This document shows, in pieces, positions 16,500 to 24,769 of a stretch of DNA of 64,000 nucleotides. The stretch is from Neptunomonas marina (GTDB lineage: Bacteria; Pseudomonadota; Gammaproteobacteria; Pseudomonadales; Balneatricaceae). The stretch is from positions 1 to 64,000 of the forward strand of contig NZ_SACQ01000003.1 of NCBI RefSeq assembly GCF_004005935.1, read 5' to 3'. The notes beneath the pieces were generated by a model that worked only from the letters and a program-made list of their open reading frames with translations, searched no databases and had not been told where the DNA came from. The first letter of the stretch is position 1. Every line of letters begins with the position of its first letter. The position numbers and the translations under genes were made by a program.

Positions 16500-16775
16500 C
16501 TAGTTAACCCGGTAAGGGTTACTCATGGTGATATAGTCGCTAACTAGAAAGGGGTGAACGTTAACAAGTTCGCCGGTAATATCTGACTCCACAACGAAGC
16601 TGAGATTACCCGTCTGAGCTTCGGTCTTTGCGACAACTTCATACGGCTTATCCGCCAGCAGCTGCACCACACCATCTTGAACAAAATTAACTTCAATAGA
16701 GATTTTGTCGCCCTCTTTGAGAGTCAGCCAGATGAATTCAGAATCCACCAGCAGATTCTCAACCTCAGCGATCAC
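16500..16775 (-). CDS. Hypothetical protein coupled to the response regulator
   Basis: A 91-aa acidic, beta-rich protein with no signal peptide. I do not recognise the family. Its start overlaps the stop of the LuxR-type response regulator by 4 nt, so it is translated with it. The DCC gene ends at the base before it on the opposite strand. A role linked to the regulator is possible but unsupported. Confidence 0.6.
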   Translation of the reverse strand: MIAEVENLLVDSEFIWLTLKEGDKISIEVNFVQDGVVQLLADKPYEVVAKTEAQTGNLSFVVESDITGELVNVHPFLVSDYITMSNPYRVN

Positions 16776-17440
16776 GACTCATTCCCCGCCAGTAAACCAT
16801 AGCGAATGGCCAACTGAGTGAGCTCGGCATTACGTTTAACACCCAGCTTACGCATGATATTTGAGCGGTGTGCATGAACTGTTTTTGGACTAAGGCACTT
16901 CTCGTTTGCGATCTCGGAGACGCTTTTGCCCTCAGCCAAGAGCGTGAAGATCTGCAGCTCGCGACTAGTTAGCTGTTTAAGTGGGCTGTCACTACCATCA
17001 TCATTCAAAACCTGACGGATGCTTTCAGAGAAGTATTCCCCACCTTTCGCGACGCTAAGCAGCGCCTGAACCAGCTCGTCGGGCGCACAGTTTTTTGTCA
17101 GGTAGCCTTTGACACCCGATTTAACCAAATTCGTGGGATATGGCGCAGCGCCCCAAACCGTAAGTACAATCACCTTAGCGGTCGCGTCGAAGCTAAGAAT
17201 ACGGCGCACCGCTTCAATGCCACCTTGCGCACTGGCAGATTCGTCGCTTTCAGCACTGACCGGCATATTGAGATCCATAATCACAACATCCGGCGCGCAG
17301 CGTTTAAATACATCAAACGCCTCTTGGCTGTTATTCGCTTCAGCGACGACTTCGATCTCGGGGTGACGATCCAACAGCTGCTGGAAACCCGCACGCACCA
17401 CTTCATGATCATCGACAAGCAGAACTTTAATAGAACTCAT
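16772..17440 (-). CDS. NarL/LuxR-family response regulator
   Basis: A 222-aa two-component response regulator. The receiver domain has DDHE (acidic pocket, 10-13), the phosphorylated Asp in VVIMDLNMP (about 56) and the conserved Lys in GYLTKN. A short insertion (SAESDESASAQGG) follows the phospho-acceptor loop. The C-terminal LuxR helix-turn-helix is LTSRELQIFTLLAEGKSVSE and KTVHAHRSNIMRKLGV. No sensor kinase is adjacent, so it is an orphan here. It is co-transcribed with the small gene downstream. Confidence 0.9.
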   Translation of the reverse strand: MSSIKVLLVDDHEVVRAGFQQLLDRHPEIEVVAEANNSQEAFDVFKRCAPDVVIMDLNMPVSAESDESASAQGGIEAVRRILSFDATAKVIVLTVWGAAPYPTNLVKSGVKGYLTKNCAPDELVQALLSVAKGGEYFSESIRQVLNDDGSDSPLKQLTSRELQIFTLLAEGKSVSEIANEKCLSPKTVHAHRSNIMRKLGVKRNAELTQLAIRYGLLAGNES

Positions 17441-17496
17441 ATTAATCAGTATAACAACTCGAGCTTATATACGCCGGAATTATGAAGGAGCCGACA

Positions 17497-17943
17497 TCAA
17501 TTATCCACCAATTTCAGCTCGGAATCTGCGCCAGTGTAGACACCATCCGTGTCAATATCGAACGCATAAACAGAGGCCTGGCTCAGATCGGAAAAGCTTG
17601 CGGGATAAGCGACTAGCTCATCGCTGTAGCCCACCAGCCGCACACCTTCGCGCTTGCAATGGGAGAGCACTTTTTCGAGCGCTCGAATCACCGCCATTTG
17701 GCGGTCGTTAAAATCACCTTCCTCTATCTCATTACGATGCTTGCCCACCACTTGGCGCTTGATGTAACCATCCTCATCAAGCAGCTGGATAGAAACGCCC
17801 GTGAGTTGCTCCTTCACCACCAGAATTTTCGCCTTCTGGAATGCAGTTTCTGAGTGCAAACATAGGGCATCGCCAACGGAACATGAGCGCAACGCCTCTA
17901 GAATCACTCCGGCACTGGGGTCGGCAGGTAGATCTATCTCCAT
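17497..17943 (-). CDS. Hypothetical protein
   Basis: A 148-aa soluble, acidic protein with no recognised domain. It has a Cys-containing N-terminal half (LEALRSCSVGDALCLHS) and a C-terminus rich in Asp/Ser (FDIDTDGVYTGADSELKLVD). It lies between the response regulator and a KfrA-like gene, all on the minus strand with small gaps, so these may be one transcript. Codon use matches the neighbours. Confidence 0.55.
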   Translation of the reverse strand: MEIDLPADPSAGVILEALRSCSVGDALCLHSETAFQKAKILVVKEQLTGVSIQLLDEDGYIKRQVVGKHRNEIEEGDFNDRQMAVIRALEKVLSHCKREGVRLVGYSDELVAYPASFSDLSQASVYAFDIDTDGVYTGADSELKLVDN

Positions 17944-17977
17944 GGCATCCTCTGGGGGCTAGATAAGAACATGATTT

Positions 17978-18784
17978 CTAAGCCTTACTTTTTGCCAGAG
18001 AAAGGGCTTTTTTGCAATCCGCTAACGCAGCTTGCGCATCCTCATAACGTGCATCTTGCTGCGCGATCACCAGCTCTAGGCGGTGCTGCTGCTTGATGGC
18101 ATCCAGCTCGGCACTTTTCAGCGCTGCCACAAGCTCACCATTTTCTTTAGATTTTTTATCAATAAGATCTTCTAGATATTTGATTTTATTGTCTTTAACC
18201 TGAAGTTCAACTTTAAGATCAAACATGGCATCTGTGTCAGATGTGGGCATTTTTTGATTAGCCTGAACCCACTGCTCTTGCTTTAGCTGGCGGCTCAGAT
18301 CTGCGCACTTAGCATCTGCTTTTACCAGAGCCGTTTCGGTTTGTAACAGCTGGCGCTGATATTGAGCGCCCTCTTCTATCGCTTGATCATACCGCTGCAT
18401 CAGCTCATGATGCTGGTTTTGCTGCACTGACAGCTGCTGCTTTAGCTGCTTGATCTCGTCGGCGTCCGCTTGGCGCTGGGCCGCAACCACATCACTGGCC
18501 TCATTCAATCGCTGTTGATAACGAAACTCAGCATTCGCAAGCGCCTCATCCCAAAGCTTGTTTGCCGCACCCAATACCGCATCCGGTAACTCAGGGTGAG
18601 AGTTGCGCCGTGTTAGCCGCTCCGATAACGATTGCCACCAGCCATTTAACGCGCTATTGATCGTCGTAAGACTGCCACTCCCGAGCTGATCGCGCACATT
18701 TTGCTGGGTTGGTCGAATGCCCTGAGCCAACAACTCATCGGCTACCTGATAGACTTTTTCGCGTGTCGATGATCGATTATTCAT
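17978..18784 (-). CDS. KfrA-like DNA-binding coiled-coil protein
   Basis: A 268-aa protein with an N-terminal KfrA-type DNA-binding domain (TREKVYQVADELLAQGIRPT, then QQNVRDQLGSGSLTTINSAL). The rest is a long coiled coil (about 70-260) rich in Gln, Leu, Glu and Lys. KfrA proteins of IncP plasmids are autorepressors that form filament-like or nucleoid-like structures and help stable inheritance. A chromosomal copy may do a similar structural or regulatory job. A palindromic site lies upstream (18812-18831). Confidence 0.8.
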   Translation of the reverse strand: MNNRSSTREKVYQVADELLAQGIRPTQQNVRDQLGSGSLTTINSALNGWWQSLSERLTRRNSHPELPDAVLGAANKLWDEALANAEFRYQQRLNEASDVVAAQRQADADEIKQLKQQLSVQQNQHHELMQRYDQAIEEGAQYQRQLLQTETALVKADAKCADLSRQLKQEQWVQANQKMPTSDTDAMFDLKVELQVKDNKIKYLEDLIDKKSKENGELVAALKSAELDAIKQQHRLELVIAQQDARYEDAQAALADCKKALSLAKSKA

Positions 18785-18811
18785 ACTAATAATATGTAAT
18801 ATGTATTATTT

Positions 18812-18831
18812 GATACGATTAATTATGTATC
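18812..18831. promoter_or_regulatory. Candidate operator of the KfrA-like gene
   Basis: GATAC (18812-18816) and GTATC (18827-18831) form an inverted repeat about 30 bp before the kfrA-like start. KfrA binds such sites next to its own promoter. An AT-rich stretch (TACTAATAATATGTAATATG) lies between it and the gene. Confidence 0.4.
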
Positions 18832-18910
18832 GACCGAGCGTTTTATGCAATCTTGTGGTCACAGCAAAAAGCACTGTCTTAATTTGCTGTAATCTACAAA
18901 GGAGCACACT

Positions 18911-19918
18911 ATGGCTATACGCATCGCGATTAATGGATACGGCCGCATAGGGCGCAACATTCTAAGAGCGCTATATGAAGGACAGCACCGCCACGATATA
19001 GAGGTCATCGCTATTAACGATTTAGGTAACAGCGAGGCCAACGCCCACCTTACCCAATATGATTCTGTGCATGGTCGCTTTCCTCATCAGGTACGCGCCG
19101 AACACGACCGCATTTTTATTGATACCGATGAGATCCTGACCTTCGCCGAAAAAGATCCAGAACATCTCAATTGGGACGCCCTGGATATCGATATCGTGTT
19201 TGAATGCACAGGCCGTTTCACTTCACGGGAAGCTGCGTCTGTTCATCTAGCCCAAGGCGCAAAGCAGGTACTAATATCTGCACCTGCCAAGGGCGTTGAT
19301 GCAACCATCGTCTACGGGGTCAACCACCATCAGTTGAAAGCGTCCGATCAGATTGTTTCCAACGCTTCGTGCACAACCAACTGCTTAGCGCCACTGGCCA
19401 AAGTGTTACACGATACGGTCGGGATAAAATCAGGCATCATGACGACTATCCATGCCTACACCAACGACCAGCACTTAACTGACCTTTATACCGACGACAT
19501 CTATCGCGCGCGCTCTGCCACCTTATCGATGATCCCCACCCGAACAGGTGCAGCCGAGGCCGTTGGGTTAGTGCTCCCCGAGCTTGATGGCAAGCTCTCA
19601 GGGCTAGCAGTACGGGTGCCCACTGCCAACGTATCCCTAGTGGATTTGAGCTTTACCCCCGTTACCACGCCAACCGTGGAGGAGATCAACGCAGCGATGC
19701 AGGCCGCCAGTGAAACACAGCTCAAAGGCATATTGGAGTGCAACAGCCTGCCGCTTGTCTCCATAGACTTTAATCATCATCCAGCGTCGTGCATTTTCGA
19801 TACGCAGTTGACCCGCGTAGAGGAAGGGCTTGTAAAAGTGTTCGCTTGGTACGATAACGAGTGGGGTTTCTCTAATCGGATGCTAGATACCGCCCTCGCG
19901 ATGCGCCGCGCTAGCTAA
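18911..19918 (+). CDS. gap: Glyceraldehyde-3-phosphate dehydrogenase, type I
   Basis: A 335-aa NAD-dependent enzyme of glycolysis and gluconeogenesis. The Rossmann motif is [10 protein letters not shown], the catalytic site is NASCTTNC (Cys154), and [11 protein letters not shown] and [19 protein letters not shown] are typical of gap. The HAYTNDQ form separates it from erythrose-4-phosphate dehydrogenase (Epd), whose sequence differs there. It is close to the pseudomonad Gap. The RBS AAAGGAG lies before the ATG. It is a single gene, convergent with a periplasmic hypothetical gene. Confidence 0.95.
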   Translation: MAIRIAINGYGRIGRNILRALYEGQHRHDIEVIAINDLGNSEANAHLTQYDSVHGRFPHQVRAEHDRIFIDTDEILTFAEKDPEHLNWDALDIDIVFECTGRFTSREAASVHLAQGAKQVLISAPAKGVDATIVYGVNHHQLKASDQIVSNASCTTNCLAPLAKVLHDTVGIKSGIMTTIHAYTNDQHLTDLYTDDIYRARSATLSMIPTRTGAAEAVGLVLPELDGKLSGLAVRVPTANVSLVDLSFTPVTTPTVEEINAAMQAASETQLKGILECNSLPLVSIDFNHHPASCIFDTQLTRVEEGLVKVFAWYDNEWGFSNRMLDTALAMRRAS

Positions 19919-19920
19919 CG

Positions 19921-20775
19921 CTAACCAGCACTGCACTCAAGCAGAAACTCACGCGAGAACGCCTCAAACGCCTCTGGCGTGAGCTCTGCCTGCTTACCAA
20001 ACCGTTTTTCAACTAATTTATCAAAGCAAGCTTGGTAAGGATCATCTGCACCACCTGCCATCACACGGTTAAGATGGACCGCACTCAAGCCCTCTTGATC
20101 ATCAAGCAAGTTGTAGTACTTAACCACCGTCCCTATGCAGGTGGTGGGTCTATCATCAAGCTTACCCGGCGGTATCAGACTCAGTGCAGCGGTTTCGCTA
20201 TCATCTGAAATCTCTTGGCTGTAGGAGGCATCTCCTGCCAAGCGCATGAGCGCATCAGGGTTTACGTTCAGCTCAACCAGCAACTCCTTCTCCGAGATCA
20301 GCTTGGCAGATTTGATACCACCATTACAGCGCTGCCCCGCCTCCTCAATACTGGTGAGATAATCCCGCGTACCCGGTGAAATATCCGAAATACGCCCAAC
20401 CACAAAGATCTCTGACACTAGCGGCTCACTGCCCTGTTTATCATGCACGAGCAGCAGCTCCATCGCATCATCAAGCACGCCCACAGGCTGATAGACAGCA
20501 AACCCTTGCGGTTCGCCTGCGGTATTAGCAGGACGCTTCGCGTAGTAGCCACCGGGCGTGAGCTTCACCGGGATATCCTCTAGCGCCGCAGAACACGCAT
20601 CCATATCAAACGCGCCGCCATCGGCTTCATGCTGTTTCAGCGGTTGCAAACAAAGCGGATGAAACACCGGAATATCGTCGGGACCAGCGAAACTGCGTTC
20701 TGCCACCACCGATGAGCTAAAGCCCAAAGAAATTCCGCACAGCGAGGCCAGCACTAGGGAGCGTATCTGCATCAA
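19921..20775 (-). CDS. Periplasmic hypothetical protein
   Basis: A 284-aa exported protein: the N-terminal signal peptide is MMQIRSLVLASLCGISLGFS with cleavage near SSVVAE. The mature part has four or more Cys that could form disulfides (HPLCLQ, MDACSAAL, QRCNGG, TTCIGTV and others). I do not recognise the family. It lies alone between gap and an SDR gene. Codon use is like the neighbours. Confidence 0.65.
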   Translation of the reverse strand: MMQIRSLVLASLCGISLGFSSSVVAERSFAGPDDIPVFHPLCLQPLKQHEADGGAFDMDACSAALEDIPVKLTPGGYYAKRPANTAGEPQGFAVYQPVGVLDDAMELLLVHDKQGSEPLVSEIFVVGRISDISPGTRDYLTSIEEAGQRCNGGIKSAKLISEKELLVELNVNPDALMRLAGDASYSQEISDDSETAALSLIPPGKLDDRPTTCIGTVVKYYNLLDDQEGLSAVHLNRVMAGGADDPYQACFDKLVEKRFGKQAELTPEAFEAFSREFLLECSAG

Positions 20776-20896
20776 ACAACCACTATATTAGGTTTCAGGT
20801 TACGCCTGCCAAAGCCATCTTTAAGCTGCGGCAAAGCGTTTGTTATCTCAGGACGATATGGTAACGTCAGCGCACCAATATACAAGGGAATATACC

Positions 20897-21760
20897 ATGG
20901 CACAGCGCCGCACCATTCTTATTACTGGCTGCTCTTCGGGCATCGGCTTAGCTGCCGCACAGCAACTTAAATCGCGTGGATACCACGTTTTTGCCACTGC
21001 GCGCCAAGAACAAGATGTTGCGCAACTGCAATCACAGGGCCTTCAAGCTCACCTACTCGATTTAGACGATAGCCAATCGATTGAACACGCGGTGAACTGG
21101 GTACTTGCAGAGACCGGCGGCGAGCTATACGCCCTTTTCAATAACGGTGCTTACGGCCAGCCCGGCGCAGTTGAAGACCTATCCCGTGACGTGCTGCGCC
21201 AACAGTTCGAAACCAACCTCTTTGGCTGGCTTGAGCTAACCAATAAACTTCTACCTGTGATGCGCCAGCAAGGCTATGGCCGCATCATCCAGAATAGCTC
21301 GGTACTCGGGTTAATTACCCTAAAATATCGCGGTGCATACAACGCAAGTAAATTCGCACTTGAAGGCCTTAGCGATACACTGCGTCAAGAGCTGCATGGC
21401 TCAGGTGTTTATGTGAGCCTGATTGAACCGGGCCCCATCACCAGTAAGTTTCGTGACAACGCCTTCGCCAAGTTCCGCGCCAATATCGACACCTCAAACA
21501 GCGCTCACAAAACCACGTATGAGGCGGTCGAAAACCGTTTAGCCAAACAAGACAGCGCACAAGAGACGGACTTTCTCACACTAGGCCCAGAAGCGGTGGT
21601 CAATAAACTGATACACGCCTTAGAAGCCAAACGACCACGCAACCGCTACTACGTTACCCTGCCCACCTACTTGTTTGCTTATCTGCGTCGCTTGCTACCT
21701 TCATGTGCGCTGGATTACGTGCTGCGCCGAGTTGCAGACCAAGAAAACCGGAAATCGTGA
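20897..21760 (+). CDS. Short-chain dehydrogenase/reductase
   Basis: A classical SDR of about 287 aa, NAD(P)-dependent. The cofactor motif is TGCSSGIGLAAA, the Asn-x-Ala-Tyr region is NNGAYGQPG, and the active-site set includes NSSVLG and YNASKFALEG. The start at 20897 is chosen because AAGGGAA lies just upstream and the glycine motif follows normally. The C-terminal part (LPTYLFAYLRRLL) is like the oxidoreductases often called YbbO or retinol-type. Substrate is unknown. Confidence 0.88.
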   Translation: MAQRRTILITGCSSGIGLAAAQQLKSRGYHVFATARQEQDVAQLQSQGLQAHLLDLDDSQSIEHAVNWVLAETGGELYALFNNGAYGQPGAVEDLSRDVLRQQFETNLFGWLELTNKLLPVMRQQGYGRIIQNSSVLGLITLKYRGAYNASKFALEGLSDTLRQELHGSGVYVSLIEPGPITSKFRDNAFAKFRANIDTSNSAHKTTYEAVENRLAKQDSAQETDFLTLGPEAVVNKLIHALEAKRPRNRYYVTLPTYLFAYLRRLLPSCALDYVLRRVADQENRKS

Positions 21761-21861
21761 CGAACTTACATCTTCGTAATATCCGAGATGTACTTCGCCT
21801 ATATAGGGCGACTCAACGAATTCCCCAATCTAAGTAAATACGCTGATACTAACCGGCCCCA

Positions 21862-21887
21862 AAAACGGCAGCCGATCAAAGGCTGCC
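21862..21887 (-). terminator. Terminator of endA
   Basis: On the minus strand GGCAGCC-TTTGATC-GGCTGCC is followed by GTTTTTGG, a good Rho-independent terminator 10 bp after the endA stop. Confidence 0.75.
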
Positions 21888-21896
21888 ACACGCTTG

Positions 21897-22715
21897 TTAG
21901 CTGTTCAGTGCCTGATAGATCACAGCAAGCAACGCGAGTACTTGGTTAAACCAAGAGGATTCCGCTGGCCGCTCTGCCACGTTGCTATCTGTTGAACGCG
22001 GGCCGCTGATATAAGGGTTCTCATTGCCCTGCAAACGGGCGATCTCTTGGTTGCGCTGGCGCTCCCAATGATCTACTGGATCTTGTTTATCCCAAGCTTC
22101 AAACAACTGGGTTTGCTGCTTGCTCAAACGCACGCCGTACTGATCGCGCATGTAGAAGTAGCTACGGGCAATATCGCCACGACGGTGCTCAGGCGGCTCG
22201 ACCTTACGGGACTTAAAATGCACTTCCATATCGCACGCACCGTAGCTACGCGGCTCGCCCGAGAGCATCGCAAAACTATAATTTGAGCGATCGCCGTTTA
22301 CCTCACCAATGGCGGGCACCAGATTATGCATGTCGGCTTCCATAGTACGAAAGCGCTCATCTTTACGGCAGTTCTTGCGCCCACCCTCTTGCCAGCATTG
22401 CAATTGATGGCCGAAAGCCCACGCGGGCATGACATGCTCCCACTCGATGCGGCTTGCACGATTGGCGTTTTTACGGGGTACATAGCCGCAAGATTCATGC
22501 AAGGGCACCAGTTTTTTGCCCTCTTTCACGAATTCACAGCCGCAATAGAAGCTGGTGGCTTGATCTGCATAGATCTCACTCAGCGTACGTTTGGATTGGC
22601 TAAAAGAGGCACCAGCAAAACTGGGAGCCGCGAGTGCCAGCGATGCTGACACGCAGAAAACAGACGATATAAAACGATGACGCACAGAAAATCTCTTACA
22701 ACATGAGATGCGCAA
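21897..22715 (-). CDS. endA: Endonuclease I (secreted or periplasmic DNase)
   Basis: A 272-aa nuclease of the EndA/Dns/Vvn family with a signal peptide (cleavage near SLALAAPSFAGA). The beta-beta-alpha metal site is WEHVMPAWAFG, with His as the general base. NLVPAIGEVNGDRSN and the EPRSYGACDMEVHF region are the family hallmarks, with Cys pairs (CGCEF, CGYVP). The C-terminal 40 residues form a tail that ends in a hydrophobic stretch (VLALLAVIYQALNS). It degrades DNA in the periplasm or outside the cell, like Dns of Vibrio. A second large nuclease (exeM-like) lies at 53427. Confidence 0.92.
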   Translation of the reverse strand: MRISCCKRFSVRHRFISSVFCVSASLALAAPSFAGASFSQSKRTLSEIYADQATSFYCGCEFVKEGKKLVPLHESCGYVPRKNANRASRIEWEHVMPAWAFGHQLQCWQEGGRKNCRKDERFRTMEADMHNLVPAIGEVNGDRSNYSFAMLSGEPRSYGACDMEVHFKSRKVEPPEHRRGDIARSYFYMRDQYGVRLSKQQTQLFEAWDKQDPVDHWERQRNQEIARLQGNENPYISGPRSTDSNVAERPAESSWFNQVLALLAVIYQALNS

Positions 22716-22879
22716 TCATCCTTTACTGACACATCAAATCTATTAATTTCAATAAATTATAATGATTTATTAAAGCTCAATCAAAGTTTATATGTGAATC
22801 AAATTACCTACAGTTCCGAAAACGGCTAGTGCTTTTCGGGCAGCCGCTTTAACCTGATAACTCAAGTTTGGAGCACACT

Positions 22880-24289
22880 ATGGATCAGGAAATTTTTAGA
22901 CAGGCTAGGCTCTCAAGAGATGCTCGTTTTGATGGCCAGTTTTTTATCGCAGTGAAAACAACCGGTATCTATTGCCGCCCCATCTGCCCTGTACAGCTGC
23001 CCCGCGAAGAGAACGTACGCTATTACACAGCCGCCATTGCAGCAGCTGAGGATGGCTACCGGCCCTGCCTACGTTGTCGCCCCGATGCTGCGCCGGGATC
23101 CAACCCGTGGCGCGGGGTGAATACAACGCTGGATCGTGCATTAAGCCTCATCAATGCGGGTGAACTTTCCGATACCAGCATGCCTGAGCTGGCAAGCCGC
23201 TTAGGCATTACAGACCGCTACCTACGGCAGCTGTTTCAGCAGCATCTTGGCGTTGCTCCAAAGCGTTATGCCCAGTATCAGCAGTGCTTGATGGCCAAGC
23301 AGCTACTGCACACCACCACGCTACCGATTACAGATATCGCCTTGGCAAGTGGCTTTCAGAGTGTGCGCCGCTTCAACGACTGCTTCCGTAGCTTCATGAA
23401 GCTGTCCCCTAGCGAAATGCGCCGCGAAAAGCGCAGCAGCGAATGCAGTGCCATTACCCTCCATATGAGCTATCGCCCGCCCTTTAACTGGGCGCATCTG
23501 CACGGTTTCTTAGCACGGCGTGCCATCGCACAGCTGGAGATCGTAGAAGCCAATAGCTATGCGCGCAGCTTCGAGTGGGCGGGTACGAAGGGTGTATTTC
23601 GCTTAAGCGCTGAACCTGAAAAGCATCGCTTCAAACTGGAGCTTGCATTAGAGGATTTAAGCAAGCTACGCAGCGTTTGTAGCAATATCCGCAGGCTGTT
23701 TGATCTAGACGCAGACAGCCACACCATTGATGCACACCTCACGCAGCACTTTAGCGCCCTTATGCCCATCACAGCGGGAATACGTTTGCCCGGCACATGG
23801 AGCCTATTTGAAGCAGGCGTGCGGGCGATATTAGGCCAGCAGGTCTCGGTGGTTGCCGCTAAAAAGCTTGTTGAGCAGCTCGTGGCGGAACTTGGCGAGC
23901 CACTGAACAGCGCGGCGCTGAACCAGTTAGAGCCATTAAAGCTATTCCCCACCCCCACCGCACTAGCCAATAGCGACCTTGCATTTTTAAAGATGCCGAA
24001 TGCAAGAAGGGAAACCCTACGGGCTTTTGCCCAAGCATTCGCGACAGATGCGGCAACAATGCAGTCACCGGATCATTGGCAGAGCATTAAAGGGATTGGC
24101 CCCTGGACGATAGATTATGCGAAGATGCGGGGACTCAGCGATCCAGATATCTATCTTGGTGGCGATCTTGGGGTAAAGAATCGCATTAAAACGCTAGATA
24201 GAGAGATCTCGCCAGATAGCGCGGCGCCTTGGCGCAGCTACTTAACTCAACACCTTTGGCATCAACCTCCAGACACGGAACAGGAGTAA
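22880..24289 (+). CDS. alkA: Ada-AlkA fusion: methyl-phosphotriester binding domain, AraC HTH and 3-methyladenine glycosylase
   Basis: A protein of about 469 aa with three domains in order. First comes the Ada-type zinc domain with Cys32, Cys36, Cys63 and Cys66 (GIYCRPICP, CLRCRPDAAP), where a Cys accepts methyl groups from DNA phosphates. Next is an AraC helix-turn-helix (about 80-185). Last is an AlkA glycosylase (about 190-469) with the HhH motif region SIKGIGPWTIDYAKMRGL and the catalytic Asp in LGGDLGVK. It lacks the Ogt methyltransferase, which is the next gene. I choose ATG 22880 because GGAG is 6 nt upstream. Confidence 0.93.
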   Translation: MDQEIFRQARLSRDARFDGQFFIAVKTTGIYCRPICPVQLPREENVRYYTAAIAAAEDGYRPCLRCRPDAAPGSNPWRGVNTTLDRALSLINAGELSDTSMPELASRLGITDRYLRQLFQQHLGVAPKRYAQYQQCLMAKQLLHTTTLPITDIALASGFQSVRRFNDCFRSFMKLSPSEMRREKRSSECSAITLHMSYRPPFNWAHLHGFLARRAIAQLEIVEANSYARSFEWAGTKGVFRLSAEPEKHRFKLELALEDLSKLRSVCSNIRRLFDLDADSHTIDAHLTQHFSALMPITAGIRLPGTWSLFEAGVRAILGQQVSVVAAKKLVEQLVAELGEPLNSAALNQLEPLKLFPTPTALANSDLAFLKMPNARRETLRAFAQAFATDAATMQSPDHWQSIKGIGPWTIDYAKMRGLSDPDIYLGGDLGVKNRIKTLDREISPDSAAPWRSYLTQHLWHQPPDTEQE

Positions 24290-24292
24290 CCT

Positions 24293-24769
24293 ATGGCGTA
24301 CCTTACTCGCTACTTAGACTCACCGATTGGCACGCTAGTACTGCGCGCAGACGATAGCGCGTTGCGCGAAATTCTGTTTGTCGAAGCACCAGAAGCGGTT
24401 GCTGACGCCTCGCCTATTCTGGACGCGGCATGTGCGCAATTAACAGCGTACTTTGCGGGTGAACTGATGCAGTTTGACCTGCCGCTTGGAGGCGAAGGTA
24501 CCGAGTTTCAGCGGTCAGTGTGGGGAGCACTCACCACGATACCCTACGGCGAGACCTGCAGCTACGCGGATATCGCGCACAAAATCGACAACCCGAAGAG
24601 CGTACGTGCGGTGGGCATGGCAAATGGTAAAAACCCACTCAGCATTGTGGTGCCATGCCACCGAGTGATCGGCAGCAGCGGCAAGCTCACTGGCTATGCT
24701 GGCGGGTTATCAAGAAAGGAGTGGCTGCTCGCGCATGAAGCCGCTCACTCCGATTACAGATTGGTTTAG
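24293..24769 (+). CDS. ogt: Methylated-DNA-protein-cysteine methyltransferase
   Basis: A 158-aa enzyme that removes the O6-alkyl group from guanine onto its own Cys (Cys122 in the IVVPCHRVIG motif). GKLTGYAGGLSRKEWLL is the standard C-terminal element. The gene begins 3 nt after alkA, so the two form one alkylation-damage operon and are made together. The stop overlaps the convergent ABC gene by 4 nt. Confidence 0.95.
   Translation: MAYLTRYLDSPIGTLVLRADDSALREILFVEAPEAVADASPILDAACAQLTAYFAGELMQFDLPLGGEGTEFQRSVWGALTTIPYGETCSYADIAHKIDNPKSVRAVGMANGKNPLSIVVPCHRVIGSSGKLTGYAGGLSRKEWLLAHEAAHSDYRLV

Noticed and set aside
21885-21902. GCTTGTTAGCTG resembles an attC core
   Set aside because: It is the end of endA, with no pairing partner or second core nearby. 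The genes around it are ordinary chromosomal ones.
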